Assembly: GCA_036877525.1 (NCBI GenBank)
Contig: JAZGTH010000058.1
Coordinates: 11,748,501-11,812,500, forward strand
DNA length: 64,000 nt
Reading direction: 5' to 3'
Source of the DNA: Chromobotia macracanthus
Lineage: Eukaryota; Chordata; Actinopteri; Cypriniformes; Botiidae
Made by a program: the position numbers and the translations under genes
Part shown: one piece after another, positions 1 through 11,099 of the stretch
Layout of the letters: the number at the start of each line of letters is the position of its first letter
Numbering within the stretch: the first letter of the stretch is position 1
The notes under the pieces: generated by a model
Told to the model about the DNA's origin: nothing
The model's database searches: none
What the model saw: the letters and a program-made list of their open reading frames with translations, nothing else

Positions 1-2110
1 AAATATCCCAGATTTGATCCGATTTTATCTGCTTTGAAAATTGGCTTAAGCCTGATACTAAATTAATTTATTTAGACTGATTGATAAAAACATTATTATT
101 GGCCACTGGAGTATTTTAATTGACATCTTTATTATTCATTTTTAATGCACTTTACATACTGTATGTTATATGTAAGTGTGAATGATGCTTGTCCACGCAA
201 AAGTCTCTGTCCTAATGCTTGGGTGTTGTAGGTAGTTGCCAGGGTGTTGCAATGTGGTTGATATGGGGTTCCTGGGTAAAAAGTACAGCAGATCTCTGCT
301 CAGCAAGCCAACCAGGATTGAAGTGTCATTGATGTCTGTAGCACAAAGAGTGAATGATGAGTTACACAAGTTGAACACTGAGGCAGCAGTGTGATATTTG
401 CATTAGACTGAAATGTACAAACCATCTGCTGGTTTCAGTGTGTAAATTCAGTGTGTGTGATTTTAAGTGTGAACAATTAAGTATGTGTGTGTAGATTGCT
501 TTGATTTGCATTGTGTGGAGTAACAGGCGAGCTGTGTGTGGGTTGGGGGGGGGGGTTTAGCCTTCTCTCCATCCCATCTGTTTGGGGTTCATCTTTGTCC
601 TCATAATTATTGAAAGCAGAGGGGTTTCTTGCCGACACACACACACACACACAATCAAAACCACAAGCTTTTCACTACCAGGTTTTGTTTTAGATGACTT
701 TCTCTCTTTCTCTGAGTCTCAGTATCTCTATGTTCTCTTCTCCTTGTTTTTCCTCCATTATCTCCTTCCTCTCGGCTCAGAGGTTGGATGATGGGATCAG
801 GCCTCTGGCTGCCCTCAGGCCTGAAAAGAGGTTTGTCTCTCTGAATGTTTGGAAACAGATCAGTTCCAGTAACCTGTAAAAAGAGTCGCCCTTCAGCAAC
901 ACACACTTTTGTTTCTATCAGTATGTCCTTTCTGTGAGATGGCAAAAAGTGTAGCCATGTTTTCTTGTGCACCAGTGAATGAAAGATAAACCTGGTTTCA
1001 GTGGGTCCCATAAAGCCACGCTTGTCTTCAGATGGTGTCATGTTTTAAAGGACACTGAATACACGAGTAGAAGAACAATATGATCAGATGTTTTTTAATT
1101 TCAGTACTATAGCAATTATAGTAATGCAAGAGCTTAATGCATCTTAAACATTGTTTGAGCTGTACAGATATGACTGTGACCTCACACTGTGTGGTGGGAC
1201 TATTCTAAGTAAGAATTGTGCCTGTTTAGTTATAAAACTGAATAATTATTTTGTAGACTGAAGAATTTCTAGAGACATGAACATCATACAGACTTACAGA
1301 TGTGCTCTTATGACTTTAGTGACTAAGTAAGCAATGCTCTACCATAGAAACTATATAGCAACGTGTTAAAATCACTTAGAACACTACTACATTTAACATG
1401 GCCGTGTCTTTAGGACTACAGTTTTGGATGAAAAACTTTTGTATTAGTGTATCCACACTTGCTCCAGTTTCCTATAGTTGCAAACAAGAGCAGCTTTATT
1501 CTCAGCGAGCAATCTGATTCCCTGACAAAACTTCTCAGAGAGATGAAGAGTTTTAGTTCACTGTGTGACGCAAACACAGTTTCAGGTAACATTTATATTG
1601 TTGTATGAACGTGTTTCACTGTGAAAAATAAAGACTTCATATCTAGAGCGCAGCTGTCCTCACAAGTGATGATAATTTTATTGTTTTCAGAACTAAGTAA
1701 TTCCTTATTTTTTGCTTGGTTTTACTTTTGCAGGAAATGAGTTAACTAAATTAGTGTTTTGATATGCATATATTATCTAATCATAATGATATTAACTTTT
1801 ATTTAAAGTAAGAGATTATCTTAGTACATTAGCAGGTATATTTAAAACAGGACCATTCACATTTTAAAAGCATACATAATAAAAGCATAAACAAAGAAAG
1901 AAACTGTGTGTGTTTTTATGTCATGTTTCCACACACAACTCAGCACTGGAATTTGTGTAATACTGGAATTATTTCAGAGGATTGTTAGACTCTCTGATGG
2001 TTTTTTGTCACACGACTGAGAGTTGATTTTGAGAAGCCGTCATCTCTCTCAGATGAATAAAGTCAACCATCATCATCTGACTCCTGCCTTTCGTTTTCTC
2101 TCTATCTCAG
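1..2110. other. msi1 intronic DNA upstream of the first exon seen
   Basis: No exon could be recognised here. The residues that precede the first exon in Musashi-1 (the RRM1 block ending in an LDSKT-like stretch) are not encoded in any frame, so the RRM1 exons must lie before the window. The stretch holds a GTTGCCAGGGTGTTGC dispersed repeat (about 221-290), an 11-base G-run (545-555) and a short (AC)n run (635-653). The short reading frames on both strands look like noise. Confidence 0.6.
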
Positions 2111-5100
2111 ATTGATCCTAAGGTGGCTTTCCCGCGTAGATCTCAGCCCAAGGTGAGTGACGTCACCTGATTATCTCTGCTCATGTCACAGACATGTTTC
2201 CTGTCACTGTATCTTACTGTCATTAAACATTATTGTCATGTTATCATGATTGTGTTACTGACATGGAAACATCACTTTGGATGAAATTTCTAACAAAAAG
2301 CATGTGCAAGAATGTTTAACTGTCAGTCGGTTACATTATAGCTGAACACTTTCCAGCTGTTAGTGCAAAAACAGAAAAACTTATGATGATAACTGATGAA
2401 AAATACATTTCATTTCTAACACACAACATATGTCATCAGGGCCAGTGAAAACAACCAAAAACAAACAATCTAAACAAACTGTCCCATTTTGGCCATAAAT
2501 AGTCATCTTTAAAGAAAAGCCTGAATGAACTCTCTCTCCTCAACTGTTTCTCTTCTTGTGTTATCAGCTAGTGACAAGAACCAAGAAGATTTTCGTTGGA
2601 GGTCTTTCAGTCAACACCACCATTGAAGATGTGAGACAGTATTTCCATCAGTTTGGAAAGGTACGTTCAAAGACTTCCTGTTCTTCGCTCCTGCATGCAA
2701 GTTCTTGTTTTCCTCTTAAGATAATTTTTAATGTTAGTCACAAGCGTTTAAGTCAGAATGGCTGTTTGTGCTACTGTACACAGAAAATTTCTGTTCTGAT
2801 TGGTTGATCTCTGTGTAGCGTGGGCAGAGTTACTGAATGTTGAGTATGTGTTGACATGTAAACATTGCTCATATGTTAATGTTATGACGTTATAATGAGC
2901 CGTTTTGCAGTTTAGATTCAATGAATATGGCTGCGTCTGGGCAGAAGCGTCCCATTGTTCTGTGTTGATTTATGTCAGACTAGGACATCGAACTCTTATT
3001 TCAACACAACAACAAAAATCCAAAATATATCCATATTAATGAGCAGACTCATTTTAATGTGTAAAATGAAAGCGTGATGAAGGTGTTGCAGTAGACACAG
3101 AACGCTGCGTGCATGTATGTGTTTTATTTGTTTCTGTCAGATTCAGTGTGTGCAGTAAGAGTTGGTGTCTCTGTTAGAGATGAAGTTCTGCTGTAGCTGC
3201 GTGTCTTTCATGCGCCTGCTGTCGAGGACGACAGGGTGTGAAGAGAGTATGAGAGGCTGCGGACGAGCAAGGGAGGAGGTGTCACCTGAGGGCATGAGAA
3301 TATAGAAAGAAGTGGCCAGATACACACTACAAAACCAGTATGATCGGTGTAAAGGTTGAAAAGTGGATGTCCAGTGTAGTAACCAGATGTTCAGACTGAC
3401 AGGAGCTCTTCATGCCTGGAAACATGATAGATGTAGTGAGGGACTTCATGTTACCTGTCAGGAATTTATTGGCTTGATGAAAGGTGGCGGTTACATACCA
3501 GAGCCAGGAAAAAGATCTAGACTGCTCGCATTAGAAGAAGAGAGTCATTTCAAAAGTGGAGAAATCTGATGAAGAATCATCACATTTTCAGTAACGTGTG
3601 CTGATGAATCATGCACAAAGACCTGAATGCAGTTTGCTGATTAATCATTCGTGTGCTGTCAGTTCATGGAAAAAGTTTGTTCTTTTAAATCCATTTCACT
3701 TTTAAATCACTTTAATAATTGTTACTATCACAAGAAAAATGATCTTGGCTATGCCAGAAAACCTTTAAATGCCAAAATCCACTTGAAGTCTCTTTTCGAT
3801 AATTCCTGGATATCCAAAATTCAGACGGAATTCTATTGGAAAAGTCATTTTTTTAAACTTTCAAGTAGCCAGAGGTTCCCCTGGCTGCAGAATCAGGCTG
3901 ATGTGTGTTGATACTGACTGCGGTACATAATGTGAAGGTTCAAATGGAGATGAGATGGAGATGAAGAGAGAGAGAGGTGGGAGGGGTCTCGGAGTCTTAA
4001 CTAATGTAATGGAACAGCTGCTGTCCCCCCCATCCCTCCACCCGCTCCAGCTTGTTTCCACGGTGACCTGCTGGGCCTATTGTCCCCACACACATCTCAC
4101 TGTGACAACGGACGCTTGTGGGGTTTCAAATATGTAAATGCATATGTGGGTTCTGTGTGTGTGTGGACACATTGAGCACCTCTTGGCTAGAAAAGACTTT
4201 ATAAAACACTGATAAACCTTTAAAACAGCATAACATTAAAAAGACCCTGTTTACCCTCACAGAAATGTCCCTGGTGTTAATTGTGTATGATTTATCTGTG
4301 CATGTTATTCTAGAAGTGTTTTCATCATCTTTCATCACAATGTAATAACTTTCTCAATTACTGAAACTGACTTGTCAGCTGTTAACTAATCTGAGGAAAT
4401 ATAATATCCACTAACCAGTTTTCTAAAGGAAATATGCGTGTATGTGCAAAACCTACCACTGTGATGCTGGGAGCTGTGTTCTTGCCAGGGTGTTGCTATG
4501 CGGTTGATGGGATGTTCTGGGTGATTACTAGGTGTTTAGATACTGACCCAGGTCAAAAGATTCCACCCGTGGTCTTGATAATTGTCTGCTCTCTGAATAT
4601 GATTCAGACAAGATTAGGTAAGAAGATAAGGTTTTGTTTTGTTAATTGCTGTCAGTTGGAAAATATATTTCTGATCATTTAGAAAAGACCCTAATTCATC
4701 TCAGTTCCGGGAAACTCTCTGTCCTCCATTGTCCTGATCTCTTTACCACAGTCCAAAATGCTTGGAATATGATCAGCCTCGCAAAAGGAAATTACAGAGA
4801 AGTCCAAGAGCCCCGCCCCACAACAATACTGATATGATGAAACATTGAGAGAGAGGGGCAGTGGAATGGTCAGTCTGGTGAAGTTAGAAGACCGCTTCAC
4901 TGGAGCTTTTGTCTGCTGCCCTTTTTACAGAGATGTGAAAAACATCAACAAAGTAAGTTGTATCTGAATATTGCATTTTGAGATCTTCCATGAAAGCTAA
5001 TCCTCTTTTGTAACATGTTTTTCTGTTGTTGTGGTGGTGTCTCTCAGATTGTAAGTATACATACTGAGCTCTATTATTTTATTTTTGTTAACTTTGTATT

Positions 5101-5840
5101 TTGTTCATCATATCAGCTGTAATTTTGCACATTGGTATGGATGAATCTATAGTTCAGTTTTATCACGTCAATGTTAAATATTTATTTCATGGTAAAAGTT
5201 GTCAGTAAGTGGCAGGCATCTGACATTTCTCGCTCACAGCTGTCCTGTCTTCAGTTTGCAGTGTCACTGGATTTGGCAGATGGGGGTTTAGGCAGGAGCC
5301 GAGCAGGTTTCAGTGGGGGGCAGGAGACGGTTCTGTTTGAATGTCAGAGTGTAACTGTGTGTTTGACAGCGTCCCGGCTCAGTCTGTGACCTTTCTCATG
5401 GTCATTTAACCAGGTGGCACCAGAACACGTGACCCTCGAGTTCTTCAGCTGGTGCCGAGCACTCTCATGTGGACAGATCTGACTGACAACCCTGAGGAGA
5501 AACTCCTGTCGTTTTGTTGTTAAAAGTGACGAGGCGTCAGGCAGTTTGGACATGACGCTTGTGTTACGCGGCTGTGTTGAGTTTCATTGAGTACTCGTGT
5601 TTTATGTAAGAAACTTGTGCAGTGCAGTGTATTACTGAGGTTTTACCACAGTTATGTTGCTAGGCACAACACAAAAACATTATTATGTGATTAAATACAA
5701 AAACAAATAGCTAATCACTATTGGTTTTTGTTACAGTGATGTTTTCTTTGCAACACTTCCCACAGAGATGCCCCCATCACTAATAATCTCTCTCTTCATA
5801 GTTTATTTTGCAGTGTGTTTCCTACAGCTATTATCCAGCA

Positions 5841-5924
<84 letters not shown>

Positions 5925-8900
5925 TGATGAAAGGAAAAGTGGGGGGGGGGGGGGCTGAATTCTTCTAATTGAATTTCAGTCACCATGGGAACAGTAAACT
6001 TTACAGAAAATTCTCCCACACACCTCCAAACTTTTCACAAGCAACTCAAACTGTTCTGAGAAGAGAACGAATGATGCAGGGTCTAAAGCTTCTGGACATT
6101 GACATGTTTAATGAAAGAAATGTTTGTTTTTGAACCATTTTCATTTACTGCTTCTGTCTTCTGGAAAAATCAGGGAATCATTTAAATTTGTCATTCCCCA
6201 AAGTCACGGAAACGCAGTGTTAAAGGATCTTTATAGATCCATTTTACATGGCACAAAAGGTTTCAGAAAATCATCCACTGTGTTCTGCTGTTTTAGAAGC
6301 CAAGCTATTGATAAGCAGTTTGGGCCACATTCAAGTACAAACATCACTGAACCTTGTATACAAACACAGTAGCAGATGAATTAGACTTAACTTATAAAGC
6401 TTGTATGTTTATTCTGATGGCTGTGTGTTTAACTACAGTAACTCATACACTGTAGTTCACTGTTAAATGGCACTTTAAACTGTTTATGCATGTACAGTTT
6501 TTCTGTTCTATTTTACCTAATGTCCAGTGTAACATGAAGAACTTTTGTAATCTTCAGATGACCACAAAACATCTCAAGAGCCCAACAGCCATTCAGTTAG
6601 TTTTTAGAAGAATGTTCTGTTCTGAACCTGAGGAACCCACTGAAAACCCTTCACTTCTCAGAGGGTGATTCCCTCCCGTGCACAGCCCTCAGTTTCTTCT
6701 TTTATCTCACCCCTTTCTCTCTCTGCACCAACCACCCAAACCTCCCCCCTCACCCTCTCCATCTGCTCTTGCTGTGTTCCCCAGGAGCTTCACAATGGAG
6801 CGTCATGCTGTGTAATGGCTCTGAGTGTCTCATCACTCTCTTTTGTGTGTGTGTTTGTCTGCAGGTTGATGACGCAATGCTAATGTTCGACAAAACCACC
6901 AACAGACACAGAGGTACACACTCACACTCCTATTCAAATCCTCCTTGAGTCATATAATTATACAAGTCAAGTGTGTACAGGCTTTAACAGTCTTTGTAAA
7001 AATGCTGTTAGACTCTCCAGTATGGAGAATTTCTCTCCTCTTCTCAGTTGTTTTCTTAATATTCTTTTAGAGAAATAAATAGAAACAAATGAGACAAGTG
7101 TTGGCAGAAGAGCTGATTTAAGCTCCATCACTACCATCTATGAGAAACAGAGATATTAAAGAGATTCTCTTCTCCAGTATGAGGCATTCATAAAGATTAT
7201 GCAGAGTAAGAGAAATGTGTTAGTATTTCAAAAGTTCAACCGTCTTCCATCTGGACAAGAAGTCTGATTGAAAGCAGGTGAGCGGAGCTTGTGGGTTGTC
7301 TTAGAGAGTGACAGATGAGTGGGAGGATCTTTAAAGAAAGGGTTGGAGTGGGACAGGTAAGCTCTGCAGGTGAGGGGAATTATCTCCAGGAAACATTAAC
7401 ATGTAATCACAACAGAAATGAATAGACAGAAGAAACAAATGGAGCCAAGACGTCTGAATTCTATTGGACACAAGTGATCTAAACAAACATGTTCTGATGT
7501 TTTCGGGCGAAATATGTTGTTAGTCAAAACTTGTGGCGCTGATCAATATTGTTTTATTATCTAGGTCACTTTATGGACATGATTATTTATGTTCAGTGTA
7601 GTTATTCTTTATTCTAAAATTACATGTGAAATGAACAGGAATATTTGTGTGTGTGTTTCTGCTTTGTATGTTGGTTGATCTCCACACACATGAACATTAG
7701 AATACTGATGTAGTTCAGTGAGGTGCAGTATGCATTATCCTCGTGAAAGTTTACCACTGATACAGTCTGACTAGTTAAATTGAATAGTTGAGCAGGTGAA
7801 TGTGCTCTGCAGGTTTTGGCTTTGTGACCTTTGAGAATGAAGATGTGGTCGAGAAAGTGTGTGAAATCCACTTCCATGAAATCAACAACAAGATGGTAAG
7901 TGTTGTGCTTCTTCATTCCTCATGACGTTTTTCTGTGATTGACTTTATCACGTTCTTTGCAGGTTGAATGTAAGAAGGCACAGCCAAAGGAAGTGATGTC
8001 ACCCACAGGGACGGCACGCGGGCGCTCCAGGGTGATGCCCTATGGCATGGACGCCTTTATGCTGGGTATCGGCATGCTGGGTGAGATTAAACTCTGAACT
8101 CTCAAACATGAGAAATCCAGGCTCAGTGGAGCAATTCAACCTGTGTGATGAGTGTTTGGCTCTCCCTGCTGTTTAGAAGAGGGAACTACATGCCATGGTT
8201 TTGAATAATGCCTTTTTAATATTCATTCTTGAATGAAGCATGAATTTGGGTGATATGGATTAGAGTAGCTGTTATTTTACAGGCTGGGTAAATGTTGTTC
8301 CAAAGAAACAAAAAACCCTCCATTCCACGATCACTGTATCTAATAAGAGTTGAAAGAGTGTTTTATGCAAAACAACACATACAAAACAAACTGAGAACAA
8401 AAACATTTTACATTTCAAAAATATATACAATGTATATAATTTATATTATGAATAAGTGTGTCTAATTACTTTTGAATGACGTTATACATTAGTAATATTA
8501 AAATTAATTATAAATTTTTGAAAATAAATTAACAAATATTTGGTCAGTTTAATCTACTCTTTATCTCTTCTTCATCAAAACAACTTTCAAAGACTTATGA
8601 ACATGAATCATTTCTGTTATCAGATGTTTGTAGTATTAATATTTTGTTCAAATGTTTAATGTTATTGTATCTGTATAATATTTGCTTTCTGGTCATCTGT
8701 ATTGTCTCATATGAGAGCTGAACACTCACTCAGAAACCCAGGTAATGTCGTGTCAGTGAACAAATGTCTGTATTCCAGGTTATCCAGGAATTCAGGCTGC
8801 CACATACACCAGTCGTGGCTACACAGGAATAACACCAGGATACACGTACCAGTTTCCCGGTGAGAGCACCTTATAATCTGTGTGAAGATGTTTCAGAATT

Positions 8901-10740
8901 CTTCTTTAAATCAACATGCACAGTCACGTTTCACACAGTCATTTGCTGTGACAAAGTGTGCTGCACTTACCTGATAACAGCATTTACAGAATGATTCCCA
9001 GATTTACACAGAACTGAACAACTGATCATTCACAGGTTCTACAAATCTCCCACCCCTTACAGAAAACCCTGACATTTCAGTTGTAACACTAGGTTTATTG
9101 ATAAAACACTTGTTTTTACATTAATAAAAAATATTAATATTCTAAGACAGATTTTTCCTTAGCATTTAAACAAATTAAAATAACTGAAACACACACACCT
9201 GTAACTGAGTTCTGTATTAATTTAGGAAAGTAGGATCTGTTTTGGGTCGCCTAGCAACAGCCCTTAATGAAAGCTTATGACAGGACACTGTCCGCTCTGG
9301 TTTTGGTATTACTTCATGATAGTTTACTTACTGAATGGATCTACGTCAGAAGATGTTACACTCCAGCACTGCATGTCACCACTCAGTTCTTACACTAACC
9401 TGTATCATTGTGTCCCACACCTGAAGATCAGAAGCTCGAATAACATGCTCCCCTCTCTCCTCTTTGCTTCTCAATCTCTCTTCTTGTCTTCTGTGTAACA
9501 GCTTCAGCTGGCTGTAAGTGTCTTCCCTGTGTGTTTCTGTGCAAATCTGGTTTCTCTTCCATGTTCCAAAGCCTCTGTTCTTGATGTACGTCAGTGTGTT
9601 TGTGTAGACTGGACACTCTGCGTGTGCGTATGTGTGTGTGAGTTTGTTTGCACTGTGTGTATTTACAAACACTCCTTTGCTGCTTCCAGAGTTTCATTTA
9701 GAGCGGACACCTCTTCTGACTTCCTCACACCCCCCTGAAATCACAGGTCAGTCTCTCGCCCAGATTTCTGTGTCCGCATAAAGGTTTGGGTGCCAGGTCT
9801 TATCTCACTAAAACATGAACATTTACTTCCTGTCAGCAGACTGACTGACTGTGTGTGTGTGTGTGTGTCCGCAGCTATTCCTCTGACGGCCTACGGACCA
9901 ATGGCAGCAGCCGCTGCTGCAGCAGTGGTCAGAGGTACAGATCACATGACAATTTGCAATTTAATTGGATTGAAAAACAAATTACATACAATTAAAATAT
10001 AATATTTTCAGAACGGTGTGTAAACATGCCCTCAGTGGGCACGACTGTCTGCTGTAATAAACATCTCCCAGAAGTCATTGTGCATCAGTTTATCTGGTTT
10101 CTGGTGTCCAGTGATAGATTATGGTGTCTGTTTGGACAGACAAATCTCAGATTCATTAATCTAGAATGTCTCTCAGTCTTGCTCCTTTGTAAGATAATTT
10201 AGGAATTTTAAACTTTTAAGCATGTCATTAAACACTGTGCTTGAGTTTAAGTTTAGTACAGTGGACAGATTTATAACACAATATCACTTATGTCCTGTGC
10301 CTTCTATATGTTTAAAATGTGTGTGTTTTGACAGGATCCACCCCTTCACGTACTGCCGGCTTCCTGGGCACCAGCAGCCCTGGGCCAATGGCAGATCTGT
10401 ATGCAGCAGCCAATCAGGATTCAGGAGTCAGCGGCTATATCAGTGCAGCAAGCCCCGCCCCCAGCACAGGGTTTGGACATGGGCTTGGGGTACGTAGAAC
10501 TGGGGACACACCTGAAACACTTTAAAGGAGTGTTTCAGGTTCAGTACATATTGTGCTGTGTCAGCAGCATCTGTGTCATGATTGTGATGTTCTGCAGCTC
10601 ATCTCTAATTAAACATCTGATGCGAGGGGAAGCCATTTAAACTCACACAAGGTTTGATGCATTCACAATAACATCAATGTTCCTCTTTCTGTCCCCAGGG
10701 TCCTTTGATTGCAACTGCCTTTACCAACGGCTACCACTGA
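2111..10740 (+). CDS. msi1: Musashi RNA-binding protein 1 (3' part, ten coding exons)
   Basis: Musashi-1 binds UAG-containing motifs in mRNA 3'UTRs and controls translation in neural progenitors. Coding exons, all with AG/GT borders, are 2111-2152, 2568-2660, 6865-6913, 7813-7895, 7963-8080, 8779-8859, 9690-9746, 9875-9934, 10335-10489 and 10699-10740 (TGA). They join in frame to 259 residues. The first exon is the linker ([10 protein letters not shown]); RRM2 follows with RNP2 (KIFVGGL) and RNP1 (GFGFVTF) split across the third and fourth exons. The C-terminal part has the MSI1-type [15 protein letters not shown], an alanine run and the end ATAFTNGYH, which separates it from MSI2. Compared with the human protein as I recall it, the stretch around SHPWTMAPPP between VVRG and STPSRT is absent, and no exon for it is visible in 9935-10334. 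The residue before VTRTKK is Leu rather than Met. The gene is 5'-truncated by the window edge. Confidence 0.95.
4466..4560. repeat. GTTGCTA/TAGCAAC-family dispersed repeat
   Basis: GCCAGGGTGTTGCTATGCGG, then GATGTTCTGGGTGATTACTA, matches a short-period repeat common in cyprinids. Related pieces lie at about 221-290 and, reversed, at about 14815-14880. Confidence 0.6.
4931..4952 (+). other. candidate poison microexon in msi1
   Basis: A 22-nt block is preceded by a strong pyrimidine tract ending CTTTTTACAG and followed directly by the donor GTAAGT. It would join in phase 0 after FHQFGK and shift the frame to a stop (TGA) within the next exon. It is supported only by splice-site quality; no transcript evidence is available. 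Confidence 0.25.
5846..5918. repeat. (CT)n microsatellite
   Basis: About 36 uninterrupted CT dinucleotides lie in an msi1 intron, followed after a short unique stretch by a G-run at about 5941-5953. The strand is pure polypyrimidine, so it may form H-DNA. The 66-aa Leu/Ser frame over it is an artefact of the repeat. Confidence 0.95.
8081..8778. other. msi1 intron, AT-rich, nothing coding
   Basis: This intron lies between the [15 protein letters not shown] exon and the [13 protein letters not shown] exon. It is AT-rich with long AT-only stretches around 8400-8530, and no further exon or repeat family was recognised. Confidence 0.5.
9502..9513 (+). other. candidate 12-nt alternative microexon of msi1
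   Basis: The block CTTCAGCTGGCT sits after a very long pyrimidine tract (about 9446-9500) ending in ACAG, and is followed by a near-consensus donor GTAAGTG. In the reading phase of the preceding exon it encodes ASAG and leaves one T. Joined to the next exon (9690) this makes TAG. Joined to the exon at 9875 it stays open, giving ASAG then SIPLTAYGP. It could therefore be a mutually exclusive alternative to exon 9690-9746. This is inference from splice signals only. Confidence 0.35.
9935..10334. other. msi1 intron lacking the SHPWTMAPPP exon
   Basis: In mammalian Musashi-1 an exon encoding roughly TGSHPWTMAPPP lies between the alanine-run exon and the STPSRT exon. None of the three + frames here encodes it between usable splice sites. 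The flanking exons still join in phase without it. Confidence 0.5.
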
Positions 10741-11067
10741 GAGGCTCCACTGAGCGTCCAGCTCGGATGTTTCACCAGCCAATGAACTGCCGTGACTGCT
10801 GCTGATGTAATGTGCTCACAAGTGTCTGAAGTCCCTCACACTTCGTTTTCTCTACTAACATCACCTTTAGTTTCCCACTCGATTTCTTCCTGCTGTATCC
10901 TGTTTCTTCAGCTGTCGCCCAGCTTTAGAAACAAAAAATGAAGAGAAAACATTGTCAAAATAATATTGTTTGATTGTACATGGGAAAAGGGAGTTTTCCC
11001 AGTTTGTTACATTGTTTTTGCTGACTGTGTTCGAATTTTACTGTACTCTTACTGTAATGAATGGAGT

Positions 11068-11099
<32 letters not shown>

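Larger units (their letters stand above)
2661..6864. other. msi1 intron inside RRM2 coding region
   Basis: This 4.2-kb intron separates FHQFGK from VDDAMLMFD. It contains a GTTGCTA-family dispersed repeat (about 4466-4560), a candidate 22-nt poison exon (4931-4952), a long (CT)n array (5846-5918), a 13-base G-run just after it, and a degenerate GGTTCTTT-type repeat near 6217-6290. No coding exon of Musashi is expected here, and none is visible. Confidence 0.6.
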
